Source: Planctomycetota bacterium
GTDB taxonomy: Bacteria > Planctomycetota > Phycisphaerae > WQYP01
DNA: 13,344 bases
Assembly (NCBI GenBank): GCA_021809365.1
Contig: JAKBAC010000093.1
Coordinates: 1-13,344 of the forward strand
Reading direction: 5' to 3'
How positions within the stretch are numbered: the first letter of the stretch is position 1; every line of letters starts with the position of its first letter. Under the pieces are notes generated by a model. That model did not search any database and was not told where the DNA came from. It was given only the letters and a program-made list of their open reading frames with translations. Positions 1 through 7,048 of this stretch are shown one piece after another. A program made the position numbers and the translations under genes.

Positions 1-999
1 ACAGCGATAAAATTTTCGCGCTGCGCCACGGGCCGGCAAAAAATCATCTACTGCGAACATGCTTTTCACGGGCTGACCACCGGATCACTGGCCATTAACG
101 GGGCCGACTTCTTCCGAGAGCGGTTCGGCGATTTGCTGCCGCATACGGAGGCGGTTCCATTTAACGATCTGGTTTCACTGGAAAAGGCCTTGGCCAAGCA
201 AGATGCTGCGGCCTTTATTCTTGAGCCTATTCAGGGAAAAAGCTGCGAGCTTGTCGCAGATGGTTATTTGGCTGAAGCGCAACGCCTGTGCCGCAAGGCC
301 GGCACTTTATTGGTGGTGGACGAAGTGCAATCCGGTATGGGCCGCACGGGAAAATGGTTTTGCTTTCAGCATTGGCCCGAGGTAGAGCCGGATATTATCT
401 GCGTGGCCAAAGGGCTTTCCGGCGGGTTTGTCCCCGTAGGTGCGGTGATAACGCGGCCCCGCATTATGGATGCGGTATTTAATTCCATGGAACGCTGTGT
501 GGTGCATTCCAATACCTTTGGCCAAAATGATCTGGCCATGGCGGCGGCCTTGGCCAGCATTCAGGTCATTGAAGAAGACAAGCTCGTTGAAAATGCCGAT
601 GAACTGGGACGCTACACCATGGCACGCCTGGCGGAAATCGGAAAAAGCTGCCCATTTGTGACGGAAGTCCGGGGCAAGGGCCTGATGTTCGGTATTGATT
701 TTGCGCGTCCGGAAAATTCTCTGAAACTTCGTCTGGCCTGGGACATGCTGCATAAACTTAATTTTGGCGTGTTCGGACAGATGATTATTATTCCACTGCT
801 GAAAAAGCACCATATTCTCACGCAGGTGGCGGGTTACCACACTGAGGTGATTAAATTTCTACCGCCGCTGGTGGCCACGAAACAGGATATGGACTGGTTC
901 CTGCAGGCCATGCAGGAAGTTCTGGCTGATACACAGAAATTCCCCGGTGCCGCGTGGGATACCGTATTGGGGTTGGCAAAAAATGTTGTGAAGGTGTAG
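1..999 (+). CDS. Class-III PLP-dependent aminotransferase, 5'-truncated (HpnO-like)
   Basis: The reading frame is open from the left window edge, so the N-terminus is missing; 332 residues remain of a family that usually runs 400-460. Fold-type I, class-III aminotransferase features are clear: a YCEHAFHG segment near the visible start, FILEPIQG, LLVVDEVQSGMGRTG with the PLP-ring Asp at bases 319-321, and DIICVAKGLSGG with the Schiff-base Lys at bases 409-411. The C-terminal part (FGQMIIIPLLKKHHILTQVAG, then a FLPPL segment) resembles the subgroup that includes HpnO, which aminates the side chain of bacteriohopanepolyols, more than classical acetylornithine aminotransferases. An HpnN-like RND transporter starts 46 bases downstream on the same strand with no terminator between, which supports a hopanoid role. 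The family call is secure; the substrate is inferred. Acetylornithine, 4-aminobutyrate or another amine substrate remains possible. The enzyme is expected in the cytoplasm. Confidence 0.85.
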   Translation, partial: TAIKFSRCATGRQKIIYCEHAFHGLTTGSLAINGADFFRERFGDLLPHTEAVPFNDLVSLEKALAKQDAAAFILEPIQGKSCELVADGYLAEAQRLCRKAGTLLVVDEVQSGMGRTGKWFCFQHWPEVEPDIICVAKGLSGGFVPVGAVITRPRIMDAVFNSMERCVVHSNTFGQNDLAMAAALASIQVIEEDKLVENADELGRYTMARLAEIGKSCPFVTEVRGKGLMFGIDFARPENSLKLRLAWDMLHKLNFGVFGQMIIIPLLKKHHILTQVAGYHTEVIKFLPPLVATKQDMDWFLQAMQEVLADTQKFPGAAWDTVLGLAKNVVKV

Positions 1000-1045
1000 C
1001 ACACGCCATTGCGTTCCGCGTTGTTGCTGCAACGGCAAGCGGGCA

Positions 1046-3823
1046 ATGCGCCATGTTGCTTTCCATTTTATGGGTCCAATCCATCGAAGAGTTTTGAAGG
1101 ACACGCTGCGGCTCACGCGGTACCCCCGCGTGGTACTGGCCATCGCACTGATACTGGCAGCGATCAGCGCTTTTCTGGCGTGTACCCGGCTGCGAATTTC
1201 CACGGATCAAAACAAACTTTTTTCCAGCCATGTCACATTCTTCCACCAATATCTCCAATTTATCAAACAATTTCCTGAAAATGAAGCGGCGTTTATAGTG
1301 ATTAAAGCACGTGATCCGGCCCATGCACCGGCAAGCAGCCAATGGATCGCCGCGGCGAATGCTGTCACCGCATCGCTTAGAAAATTGCCCAAATATGTGG
1401 TATCCGTGGACAGCCACGTGCCTTTGAAAAAGCTTGGCAATCAGGGGCTGTTGTTCGCCCATTGGCCTGACGTCCGGGCGGCCTCCGCCGGTGCGCAGTC
1501 GCTGGCGCAGCTGGGGACAATCTGGGGGGAAAAGCCCGGCGTGCCGATTTCCTTTCTGGGCAAGACCCGTATCGTCCGATTTTTGCGACTTCTTGCCGCC
1601 CAGCCGCCCGCCGTACAAACCACCACGTTTGCCCGGACGCTGGCACAATCCTGGACGCATGCGATAAATCAGAGTCCGGCAAAGTCTGTCCCGATACCCG
1701 ATTTATCAACACTGTTATCTTACCGCCCGCCAACGCCTGGCGCTGCGGGATATTACTACATCCGCGCCGGCAACGGGTCAGAGCATTTACTGCTGATCAA
1801 AGTCTATCCCAGATTTACTTATGATTCCCTGGCCGCGGTATCCCTGCCGTTGGAGAAAATCCATGCGGCCATGGTGCAGACCGCCCGTGCGTTTCATTCC
1901 CAGTTCACCTTCGGAATGACCGGTCGCCCCGTTCTGGCGGCGGATGAAATGCGCATTACCACAGCGGATAGTGACAAAGCTGAAACGCTGGCGATGATTG
2001 TCGTGCTGATCGGCCTGATTCTGATGCTGCGCTCCATCTGGATGGGGTTTGCCGCGGGAATAACGCTGGCCATCGCCATTGCGTGGACCTTTGGATTTGC
2101 CACAGTTTTTGTGGGCGAATTGAATCTGCTTTCCACCGTGTTTGTCATTGCCCTGATCGGCATCGGCATGGATTATCTTATTCAGATCATGGTGCGCTAC
2201 CGCCGGGAAGCGCGGCGTTATGAACGTCAACAAGCGGTCTGGGCACGGGTATTCCGCTACGCCGGCCCGCCCATCGCGACTGCCTGCGCCGGTGCGGCCG
2301 GGGCATTTCTTGTCGCGTTGACCACCCATTTTCGCGGCGACGCGGAATTGGGGTTAATCGCCGGCAGCGGCTTGCTGCTGTGCCTGCTGGCTGGTTACAC
2401 GGTACTGCCTGCGCTGCTGGTGCTGTTCCCTCCGAAACTCGGTAGAGTTCAACCCGGCCAACGGTACACGGATAATCGCCCCCCGCCGCGGGCGGGTTTG
2501 AAAAATTTTCTTGGTCTGGGCCTGTGGCTGGCAATTCTTATTGGGCTGATTCCCTTTGCGCTGCGCCTGCGGTTTGATCCGAATCTGCTGGATTTACAGG
2601 CCCGCGGCTTGACCTCGGTCAAACTCGTGAAGGAAATGCCCACATGGTACGCCGTTGTGCTGTCAAAATCTTTGAAGCAATTAGCTCCCATTCAAGTTAC
2701 ACTCAATAAAGCCGCCGCTGGATTTGAATCTCCAATCTTGTCCACCAGCAGCATTCTGGATACCGCGAAGAAGCAGAAATACCTGGCCACGCGCAGCACG
2801 GCCTTGCGCCAGATTCACTGGCGTGATCCGGCTGCCGTGGCATCAGGAGATCTTCGCGGCATCGCTCTGGCCGCCAATGCTTTGGCCGCCACGTGGGATA
2901 AAGCATCTCATGGCACGGCCGCATCATCCGCCGCATCATCCGCCGCATCAGCGCAGGAAGCTGTCGCATCCCTGCGAGTGTTTGCCGCAAAATTAAACGC
3001 GGCAACCGGCCGGCAACGGGATGTTGCGGCGCAGCAACTCTCCCAGTGGCAAAGGAAGTTCAGTCGATCGCTGGCGTCCGCGGCGGCGATGCTCACGCCC
3101 GGATCCTTGGATACAGCGCGCCTGCCGCTTCAGATTCGCCGCCATTTTCGCTCTGCGGCCGGCGAATATGCTTTGTATATCTATCCGCGTTTTGATCTTT
3201 GGGATCAATCGCGCCTACGGCAGTTTGTCGCCACGCTGCAGGGCACAGCCCAAAAGCCCGGCCTGGTCCCGACAAACGTTGATTTAACCGGCATTGCCAT
3301 TCAACTGTATCATTCCACAGCATCCATTCGCGCGGCGTTCCTGCAGACTACAGTGCTGGCTTTTCTGGTTGTTCTTTTTCTGGTGTATCTGGATCTGCAA
3401 TCCTGGGGGCGCACGGCGATAACGGTTTCAGTGCTGGCTCTGGGCCTGCCGATGCTGGTGGGGATCATGGGCGTGCTGGGATTAAAATGGAACTTCGCCA
3501 ACTTTTTTGCCATGCCGATTCTTATCGGTGCCGGGCATGAATACGGCGTATTTATGATGCATCGTTACCGGGAGGCGGAACATAATCCGCGGCGCATCTG
3601 GCGATTCTGGGATGTCAGCGAACGGGCGCTGCTGATGTGCGCTTTTGTAACATGCAGCAGTTTTGGCTTTCTTGGACTTTCCCGCGACCGCGGCATCGCC
3701 AGCCTGGGAGTGATCATGGCACTGGGAATTGCCTGCATCTATCTGTCAGCCATCTTTGTCATCCGCCCGCTGCTGACATGGAGGCTGTCCCATAAAGGCG
3801 TTTATAATAAGCTGCAAGAATGA
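1046..3823 (+). CDS. RND-superfamily MMPL transporter, HpnN-like
   Basis: A 925-residue inner-membrane protein with the duplicated RND/MMPL plan: TM1 at about residues 29-48, a large periplasmic domain (about 50-310), a TM bundle (about 312-460), TM7 near 490-510, a second periplasmic domain rich in Ala and Gln, and a second TM bundle (about 770-915). The start of the periplasmic domain, with its TDQNKLF segment and a following FPENEAAFIVI segment, resembles HpnN-type hopanoid transporters, which move hopanoids to the outer membrane. TM4 carries the proton-relay-like pair Asp376-Tyr377 (GIGMDYL) followed by a basic RYRRE segment; TM10 carries Glu832-Tyr833 (GAGHEYG) followed by HRYRE. The length is slightly above the usual 850-900. 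The start is uncertain: ATG at 1046 has no good Shine-Dalgarno, and ATG at 1070 is an alternative. It follows the aminotransferase by 46 bases, so an operon is likely. A generic lipid exporter is the main alternative. Confidence 0.8.
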   Translation: MRHVAFHFMGPIHRRVLKDTLRLTRYPRVVLAIALILAAISAFLACTRLRISTDQNKLFSSHVTFFHQYLQFIKQFPENEAAFIVIKARDPAHAPASSQWIAAANAVTASLRKLPKYVVSVDSHVPLKKLGNQGLLFAHWPDVRAASAGAQSLAQLGTIWGEKPGVPISFLGKTRIVRFLRLLAAQPPAVQTTTFARTLAQSWTHAINQSPAKSVPIPDLSTLLSYRPPTPGAAGYYYIRAGNGSEHLLLIKVYPRFTYDSLAAVSLPLEKIHAAMVQTARAFHSQFTFGMTGRPVLAADEMRITTADSDKAETLAMIVVLIGLILMLRSIWMGFAAGITLAIAIAWTFGFATVFVGELNLLSTVFVIALIGIGMDYLIQIMVRYRREARRYERQQAVWARVFRYAGPPIATACAGAAGAFLVALTTHFRGDAELGLIAGSGLLLCLLAGYTVLPALLVLFPPKLGRVQPGQRYTDNRPPPRAGLKNFLGLGLWLAILIGLIPFALRLRFDPNLLDLQARGLTSVKLVKEMPTWYAVVLSKSLKQLAPIQVTLNKAAAGFESPILSTSSILDTAKKQKYLATRSTALRQIHWRDPAAVASGDLRGIALAANALAATWDKASHGTAASSAASSAASAQEAVASLRVFAAKLNAATGRQRDVAAQQLSQWQRKFSRSLASAAAMLTPGSLDTARLPLQIRRHFRSAAGEYALYIYPRFDLWDQSRLRQFVATLQGTAQKPGLVPTNVDLTGIAIQLYHSTASIRAAFLQTTVLAFLVVLFLVYLDLQSWGRTAITVSVLALGLPMLVGIMGVLGLKWNFANFFAMPILIGAGHEYGVFMMHRYREAEHNPRRIWRFWDVSERALLMCAFVTCSSFGFLGLSRDRGIASLGVIMALGIACIYLSAIFVIRPLLTWRLSHKGVYNKLQE
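2918..2953 (+). repeat. In-frame 12-bp tandem repeat inside the transporter gene
   Basis: Three tandem copies of gccgcatcatcc lie at 2918-2929 and 2930-2941 (identical) and 2942-2953 (10 of 12 matching). They encode an Ala-Ala-Ser-Ser run in the second periplasmic domain of the MMPL transporter. Because the unit is four codons, gain or loss of a copy would keep the frame. It is probably a low-complexity linker. Confidence 0.7.
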
Positions 3824-3834
3824 GATTTTACGGT

Positions 3835-3947
3835 GCTGCCGCGTCAGGATGGGCAGCGCGTGGGGTTGGGACCGCGCTTGCCGATTCGGGGTGCATACTC
3901 TTCCTCGGGCTGCGTTCCGCATCGAACCGTGACGCTGCCGCGTCAGG
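3835..3947 (+). repeat. Pair of 14-bp direct repeats, 99 bases apart
   Basis: The sequence gctgccgcgtcagg occurs identically at 3835-3848 and 3934-3947. The first copy also forms the left arm of an imperfect hairpin with 3852-3859. No coding frame explains the repeat, and no further copy was noticed in the window. It could be the edge of a small mobile remnant or chance. Confidence 0.5.
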
Positions 3948-4150
3948 CTAAGGTTGTTTTCCGTAACTGGGCTTCGCAAGCGACCATGGAAGGTACCGTT
4001 AGCTCAATGCGGGAGCGTTGAGTTGGCTGCGGGAATGCGGTCTGATGACACGACACGTTCCGGCCCGTCGCGACTGGTGCTGCTTGCCGCACTTGATCAA
4101 CTGTGGCCGGGGTTTATAAAGAATGCCGCGTTATGGCGCATACGCACGCG

Positions 4151-4166
4151 GTAGCCCGGATCGGGC
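4151..4166 (+). repeat. REP-like GTAG-foot hairpin
   Basis: GTAG at 4151-4154 leads into a 5-bp perfect stem (gcccg 4154-4158, cgggc 4162-4166) with the 3-base loop gat. A GTAG tetranucleotide at the foot of a GC-rich hairpin is the known signature of REP elements acted on by RAYT transposases, and a RAYT gene lies at 11280-11981. Only this one copy was noticed, so the call is weak. Confidence 0.25.
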
Positions 4167-4213
4167 CAGCCTTCGTCTCGCCTTATACGGTAATCGGGTA
4201 ACCGCCCTCGGTA

Positions 4214-4489
4214 TCATTGGCCGCGCGGATGCCGCAGCACCAACGCAACCTTCGATGGGGCGTTGATGGAGACTGGAGCGGCAGTTGTCGCCAGATTATT
4301 AGCCGGGGGGACGGATCGCATTCCATCATCGTCATCATCATCTCCGTTGCCGTGGTAATAGCCGCCACCGCCGTCATAGCCGCGGTGGTCGTCGCCCCCT
4401 CCGCCGTAGAAACAGCCGCCGAGAGTTACCATCATTGTCGCGGCTAGAAATGGAATGGCCATAAGCCTGAACCGATTTTGGCACCTCAT
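4214..4489 (-). CDS. Small Asp/Gly/His-rich lipoprotein
   Basis: A 91-residue protein whose ATG at 4489 is chosen because GGAGG (plus-strand 4498-4503) lies 8 bases upstream. An in-frame TTG or ATG further upstream would add about 35 residues and bury the signal peptide. The N-terminus has a basic start (MRCQNRFR), a hydrophobic core (residues 9-22) and the lipobox LGGC with Cys26 as the expected lipidation site, so the mature protein should be membrane-anchored. After Cys26 comes a low-complexity stretch rich in Gly, Tyr, His and Asp that includes six consecutive Asp (about residues 50-55), and then an unremarkable tail. No known family is recognised. Divalent-metal binding by the His/Asp region is a guess. 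An extended -10 promoter at 4593-4601 could serve this gene independently of the upstream sulfotransferase gene. Confidence 0.65.
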   Translation of the reverse strand: MRCQNRFRLMAIPFLAATMMVTLGGCFYGGGGDDHRGYDGGGGYYHGNGDDDDDDGMRSVPPANNLATTAAPVSINAPSKVALVLRHPRGQ

Positions 4490-4497
4490 GATGAGAG

Positions 4498-4503
4498 TCC
4501 TCC
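4498..4503 (-). promoter_or_regulatory. Ribosome binding site of the lipoprotein gene
   Basis: On the minus strand this reads GGAGGA, ending 8 bases before the ATG at 4489. It is the strongest Shine-Dalgarno in this region and decides the start that places the lipobox at the correct distance from the N-terminus. Confidence 0.7.
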
Positions 4504-4592
4504 ATATAAGATAGCCAACCTGTGAAACCTGCACATTAAGGCTCCCATTGCGGTCATCATCCGGCAAGACCGCCCCATAAGCCTGCTGAAGC

Positions 4593-4601
4593 ATTATAGC
4601 A
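4593..4601 (-). promoter_or_regulatory. Extended -10 promoter, probably for the lipoprotein gene
   Basis: The minus strand reads TGCTATAAT, a perfect -10 hexamer with the TGn extension, located just past the sulfotransferase stop. No good -35 is seen at 16-18 bases, which is acceptable for extended -10 promoters. Transcription would start near 4586 and give a leader of about 97 bases before the ATG at 4489. Confidence 0.45.
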
Positions 4602-4616
4602 CGCTGCCCCAGGCAA

Positions 4617-5195
4617 TTATTTTTGTCGATGCAGGGCCGGATTTACTACCGCACACATGGCTGCGATATTCAGAGGATAGTTCATAAACGTCTTAATTTG
4701 TTCCGCTTCCGCCCCGGGATTGCTGATCAACCCTGCGTGCGAGACGTCATGAACCGCAAAGTTATTCTGCGCCGCCAGCCAGTTATCAACGGCCGTGATC
4801 TCTTTGTGAAAGATTGCTTCCAAACGCTGATTTTCAACTGCCGTGGCATTTATTTTCCCCAGCATCGCCTGTTGCGAAGCGACAACTTGTCGCAGGTCAC
4901 GTCGCATAAGCAGAACATGGTACGAACGGTCCGACGGTAAATCATAAAGCAGGCGATATATCATTTTTACCGCGTGTCCTGCCGCCGTTTGCAACCACTG
5001 AGCGTTCCGTCGGGTTTCCTTTACGGCTTCAAGTTCAAAATAGCCATGCGGATTACTGACATCAGCCTGACGGATATGATCCGTGAGCACGGGCATCCCG
5101 CCGGCGTGCAGCATGTGCATCATGAGTGACGTGCCTGACCGGGGCAATCCGGAAACGATGATAATGGATGTTGATTCAGACATAATTTCAGCCAT
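4617..5195 (-). CDS. P-loop sulfotransferase family protein
   Basis: A protein of 192 residues, or 188 if ATG at 5183 is used (MSEST...); neither start has a clear Shine-Dalgarno. The N-terminal beta strand and P-loop SGLPRSGTS (residues 15-23) match the 5'-phosphosulfate-binding loop that binds PAPS. NPHGYFE at 48-54 and RRDLRQVVAS at 98-107 match the family's conserved segments, the second supplying the 3'-phosphate-binding Arg and Ser. The C-terminal segment up to PALHRQK resembles the natural end of this short subfamily, so it is probably full length although classical sulfotransferases are 250-300 residues. It is expected to be cytoplasmic and to transfer sulfate to an unknown acceptor. 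It starts 33 bases after the permease stop, so the two genes are probably co-transcribed. Some members of this P-loop group have no proven activity. Confidence 0.8.
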   Translation of the reverse strand: MAEIMSESTSIIIVSGLPRSGTSLMMHMLHAGGMPVLTDHIRQADVSNPHGYFELEAVKETRRNAQWLQTAAGHAVKMIYRLLYDLPSDRSYHVLLMRRDLRQVVASQQAMLGKINATAVENQRLEAIFHKEITAVDNWLAAQNNFAVHDVSHAGLISNPGAEAEQIKTFMNYPLNIAAMCAVVNPALHRQK

Positions 5196-5228
5196 GAGCG
5201 TGGGCGTTTTGCGGTACTGTCCTGCTTG

Positions 5229-6842
5229 CTACAGATTGTCTATATAGGCCTGAATTTCTTCCATGGGAACGGCGGAATTAACCGCAACATATAAAATTAA
5301 TAGACTGAAGATCGCCACGACAATCACATCATAGGGAAATTTCAGGTAGCCCAATCCGCCCGTCATACTTTTGGAACCGATGTAGTCCAAAATCCATAAT
5401 CCCCCAAGATACGGAAATACCCACCACGTGCTGTTCCATGGTAATGCGGCGATGTTCTTATGTTTGATGGCTCGCCACAGCAAAAATACGATCAGCGCAA
5501 GACCGACGACAGTCAGGAGAAAACTAAGCGTCGCCACGCCGGACCAGTACACAATGAGGTTGGAAATAATAAAGGTAACCGGCACCAGGATTCGGGCCAT
5601 GGGCACGCGAAATGGCCGGGCGGCTTCCGGCAGTGTGCGCCGCAGCGAAAGCAGCACCACCGGCCCAATGCCGTAGGAGAGCACCATCACATCCGAAATT
5701 TCGTTGACCATTTTATGCCAGCTCGGAAAAGGCAGCATAAACAGACACCCCACGGCAAAGCTTACCACACCGGCCGCCCATGGCACGCCGAAGCGGTTGA
5801 GGCGCTGCAGCGAACGGTGAATAAAGCCGTCTTCGCTCATGGCACCAATGACCCGTGAAGAGGTTGTCGCGTAGATAAAGCCGGTGCCCCCGGGCGATAC
5901 AATGGCATCGGCATACAGCAACATGGCAAGCCACGCCAAACCAATACCGGAAGCCAACGCTGCCAGCGGTCCGGCACCGACTGAAAATCCTCTGGCATGG
6001 TCCAAAGCACCCCAGCCATATTTGGCCAGGTCGGCGGGGTTGATCGCCATAACAAATGCCAGTTGCAGACCCACATAAATGACAATTCCAATTACCACCG
6101 ATCCGATGACCGCGATGGGAATATAGCGTTGCGGTTGCGAAGTTTCACCCGCCAATTCCACAGCCTGCCGGAACCCCAGAAAACTGAAAATAACGCCTGC
6201 TGTTCCTAATGCCGTAAATATGCCGCGAATATTCGATGCCATCTGATGGGGTTGCACATGCAGGTTGGCGGTGTGATGCGCGCCAATAAGTAAACCGAAA
6301 ATGGTGATCAGCGGTACGGCCAGTTTCCACCAGCCGGCGGTGGTCGTAATACGCATGACCCATTTAATTCCAAACAGGTTCAAGACCGTAAAAAAGGCGA
6401 GCATCAGGACCGCAAAGCCGAAACCGGCGGGCGTCAGGGCATGATTCTTGGGATATATCAGCCATGGCCAGATATTGGCCATGTAACCCAGCGTAGCCAG
6501 CACTTCCACGGGCGCTACAGAGACATAGCCTAAAAAAAGTATCCAGCTCCAGATACGGGACAAGAGCACGCCGTGGCTTAGATGCGGAAAATGCACGACG
6601 GCACCACTGCGCGGAAACATGGTGGCCAGTTCCGCGTATACCAGAGCCAAAAGCAAAATTGCGACCCCGCCGATCAGCCAGGAGAAAACACTTAATGGGC
6701 CGGCTTGCTGCGCCGCTTCCATCGGACCTTTGAGCCAGCCCGAACCAATAATGCCTCCAAGGCTGGCGTACAAGAGGCCAATGACCCCTGCCTCCCGCCG
6801 CAATCCGCTTGTCTTGCCTGATGTTTCTGCCATGCCTGTCAT
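5229..6842 (-). CDS. APC-superfamily amino acid permease
   Basis: A 537-residue integral membrane protein with about 12-14 hydrophobic segments. TM1 contains the glycine-rich unwound segment GGIIGSG (about residues 29-35), which in APC transporters binds the substrate backbone. A second signature, the LGFRQAVELAGE segment in the TM6 region, also fits the family, as does the length above 500. The substrate is probably an amino acid or related amine, taken up with a cation or exchanged; it cannot be specified. The start is uncertain: AGGAG lies only 3 bases before ATG 6842 and 12 bases before ATG 6833, and a TTG at 6845 is also in frame. It is the first gene of a probable two-gene transcript with the sulfotransferase, and a possible extended -10 promoter lies at 6891-6899. 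Confidence 0.85.
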   Translation of the reverse strand: MTGMAETSGKTSGLRREAGVIGLLYASLGGIIGSGWLKGPMEAAQQAGPLSVFSWLIGGVAILLLALVYAELATMFPRSGAVVHFPHLSHGVLLSRIWSWILFLGYVSVAPVEVLATLGYMANIWPWLIYPKNHALTPAGFGFAVLMLAFFTVLNLFGIKWVMRITTTAGWWKLAVPLITIFGLLIGAHHTANLHVQPHQMASNIRGIFTALGTAGVIFSFLGFRQAVELAGETSQPQRYIPIAVIGSVVIGIVIYVGLQLAFVMAINPADLAKYGWGALDHARGFSVGAGPLAALASGIGLAWLAMLLYADAIVSPGGTGFIYATTSSRVIGAMSEDGFIHRSLQRLNRFGVPWAAGVVSFAVGCLFMLPFPSWHKMVNEISDVMVLSYGIGPVVLLSLRRTLPEAARPFRVPMARILVPVTFIISNLIVYWSGVATLSFLLTVVGLALIVFLLWRAIKHKNIAALPWNSTWWVFPYLGGLWILDYIGSKSMTGGLGYLKFPYDVIVVAIFSLLILYVAVNSAVPMEEIQAYIDNL

Positions 6843-6890
6843 CAACTCCTGCTCAATAACGTCGGCCGCACTGCTTCACAACCCATGGGC

Positions 6891-6899
6891 ATTATCCCA
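6891..6899 (-). promoter_or_regulatory. Possible extended -10 promoter of the permease gene
   Basis: The minus strand reads TGGGATAAT: a TGn extension and a GATAAT hexamer (5 of 6 matches to TATAAT). Transcription would begin near 6884, about 42 bases before the ATG at 6842. No matching -35 is visible, so this is tentative. Confidence 0.3.
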
Positions 6900-6971
6900 C
6901 AAATATCAACATTCGCACGCGGTTCCCGTTGCCAGGGTATCGGGCGTTTGCACGTGCGTCAGGATTTGCGG

Positions 6972-7014
6972 ATAAAAAAGCCGTCGGCACACAACGAGCG
7001 TGAGCCGACGGCTT
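6972..7014 (-). terminator. Rho-independent terminator of the PEP-CTERM genes
   Basis: A perfect 11-bp inverted repeat (6978-6988 with 7004-7014, 15-base loop) is followed on the minus strand by a run of six T (plus-strand A at 6974-6979). It lies 35 bases beyond the stop at 7049, so it ends transcription of the PEP-CTERM gene pair and separates it from the permease gene. The opposite side lacks a T-run, so it works in one direction. Confidence 0.9.
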
Positions 7015-7048
7015 ATCAAAATCTACCGCGCTAATAAACAGAATGGCT

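Larger units (their letters stand above)
3824..4213. other. Intergenic region between convergent genes, no convincing gene
   Basis: About 390 bases separate the transporter stop from the stop of the converging lipoprotein gene. Short open frames occur on both strands (for example 3833-4021 on +) but have no ribosome binding site, no recognisable domain and an arginine-rich composition typical of GC-rich noncoding DNA. The stretch holds an imperfect hairpin just after the transporter stop (8-bp stem, 3833-3840 with 3852-3859, one G-U pair, no T-run), a 14-bp direct repeat, and a GTAG-foot hairpin at 4151-4166. A decayed gene cannot be excluded. Confidence 0.5.

Noticed and set aside
851..1660. 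Long minus-strand open frame across the aminotransferase-transporter junction
   Set aside because: Antisense to two well-supported genes; its composition is that of a high-GC shadow frame.
3833..4154. Short plus-strand open frames in the gap after the transporter
   Set aside because: No ribosome binding site, Arg-rich composition, no recognised domain, and mutually overlapping frames without a coding preference.
4320..4350. Trinucleotide tcatca-type run on the plus strand suspected to be a microsatellite
   Set aside because: It is simply the codons for the Asp6 stretch of the lipoprotein on the opposite strand, with mixed gat and gac codons.
4217..4447. Plus-strand open frame over the lipoprotein gene
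   Set aside because: It is the antisense shadow of the Asp/Gly-rich codons; there is no ribosome binding site and the minus strand has a lipobox and a strong Shine-Dalgarno.
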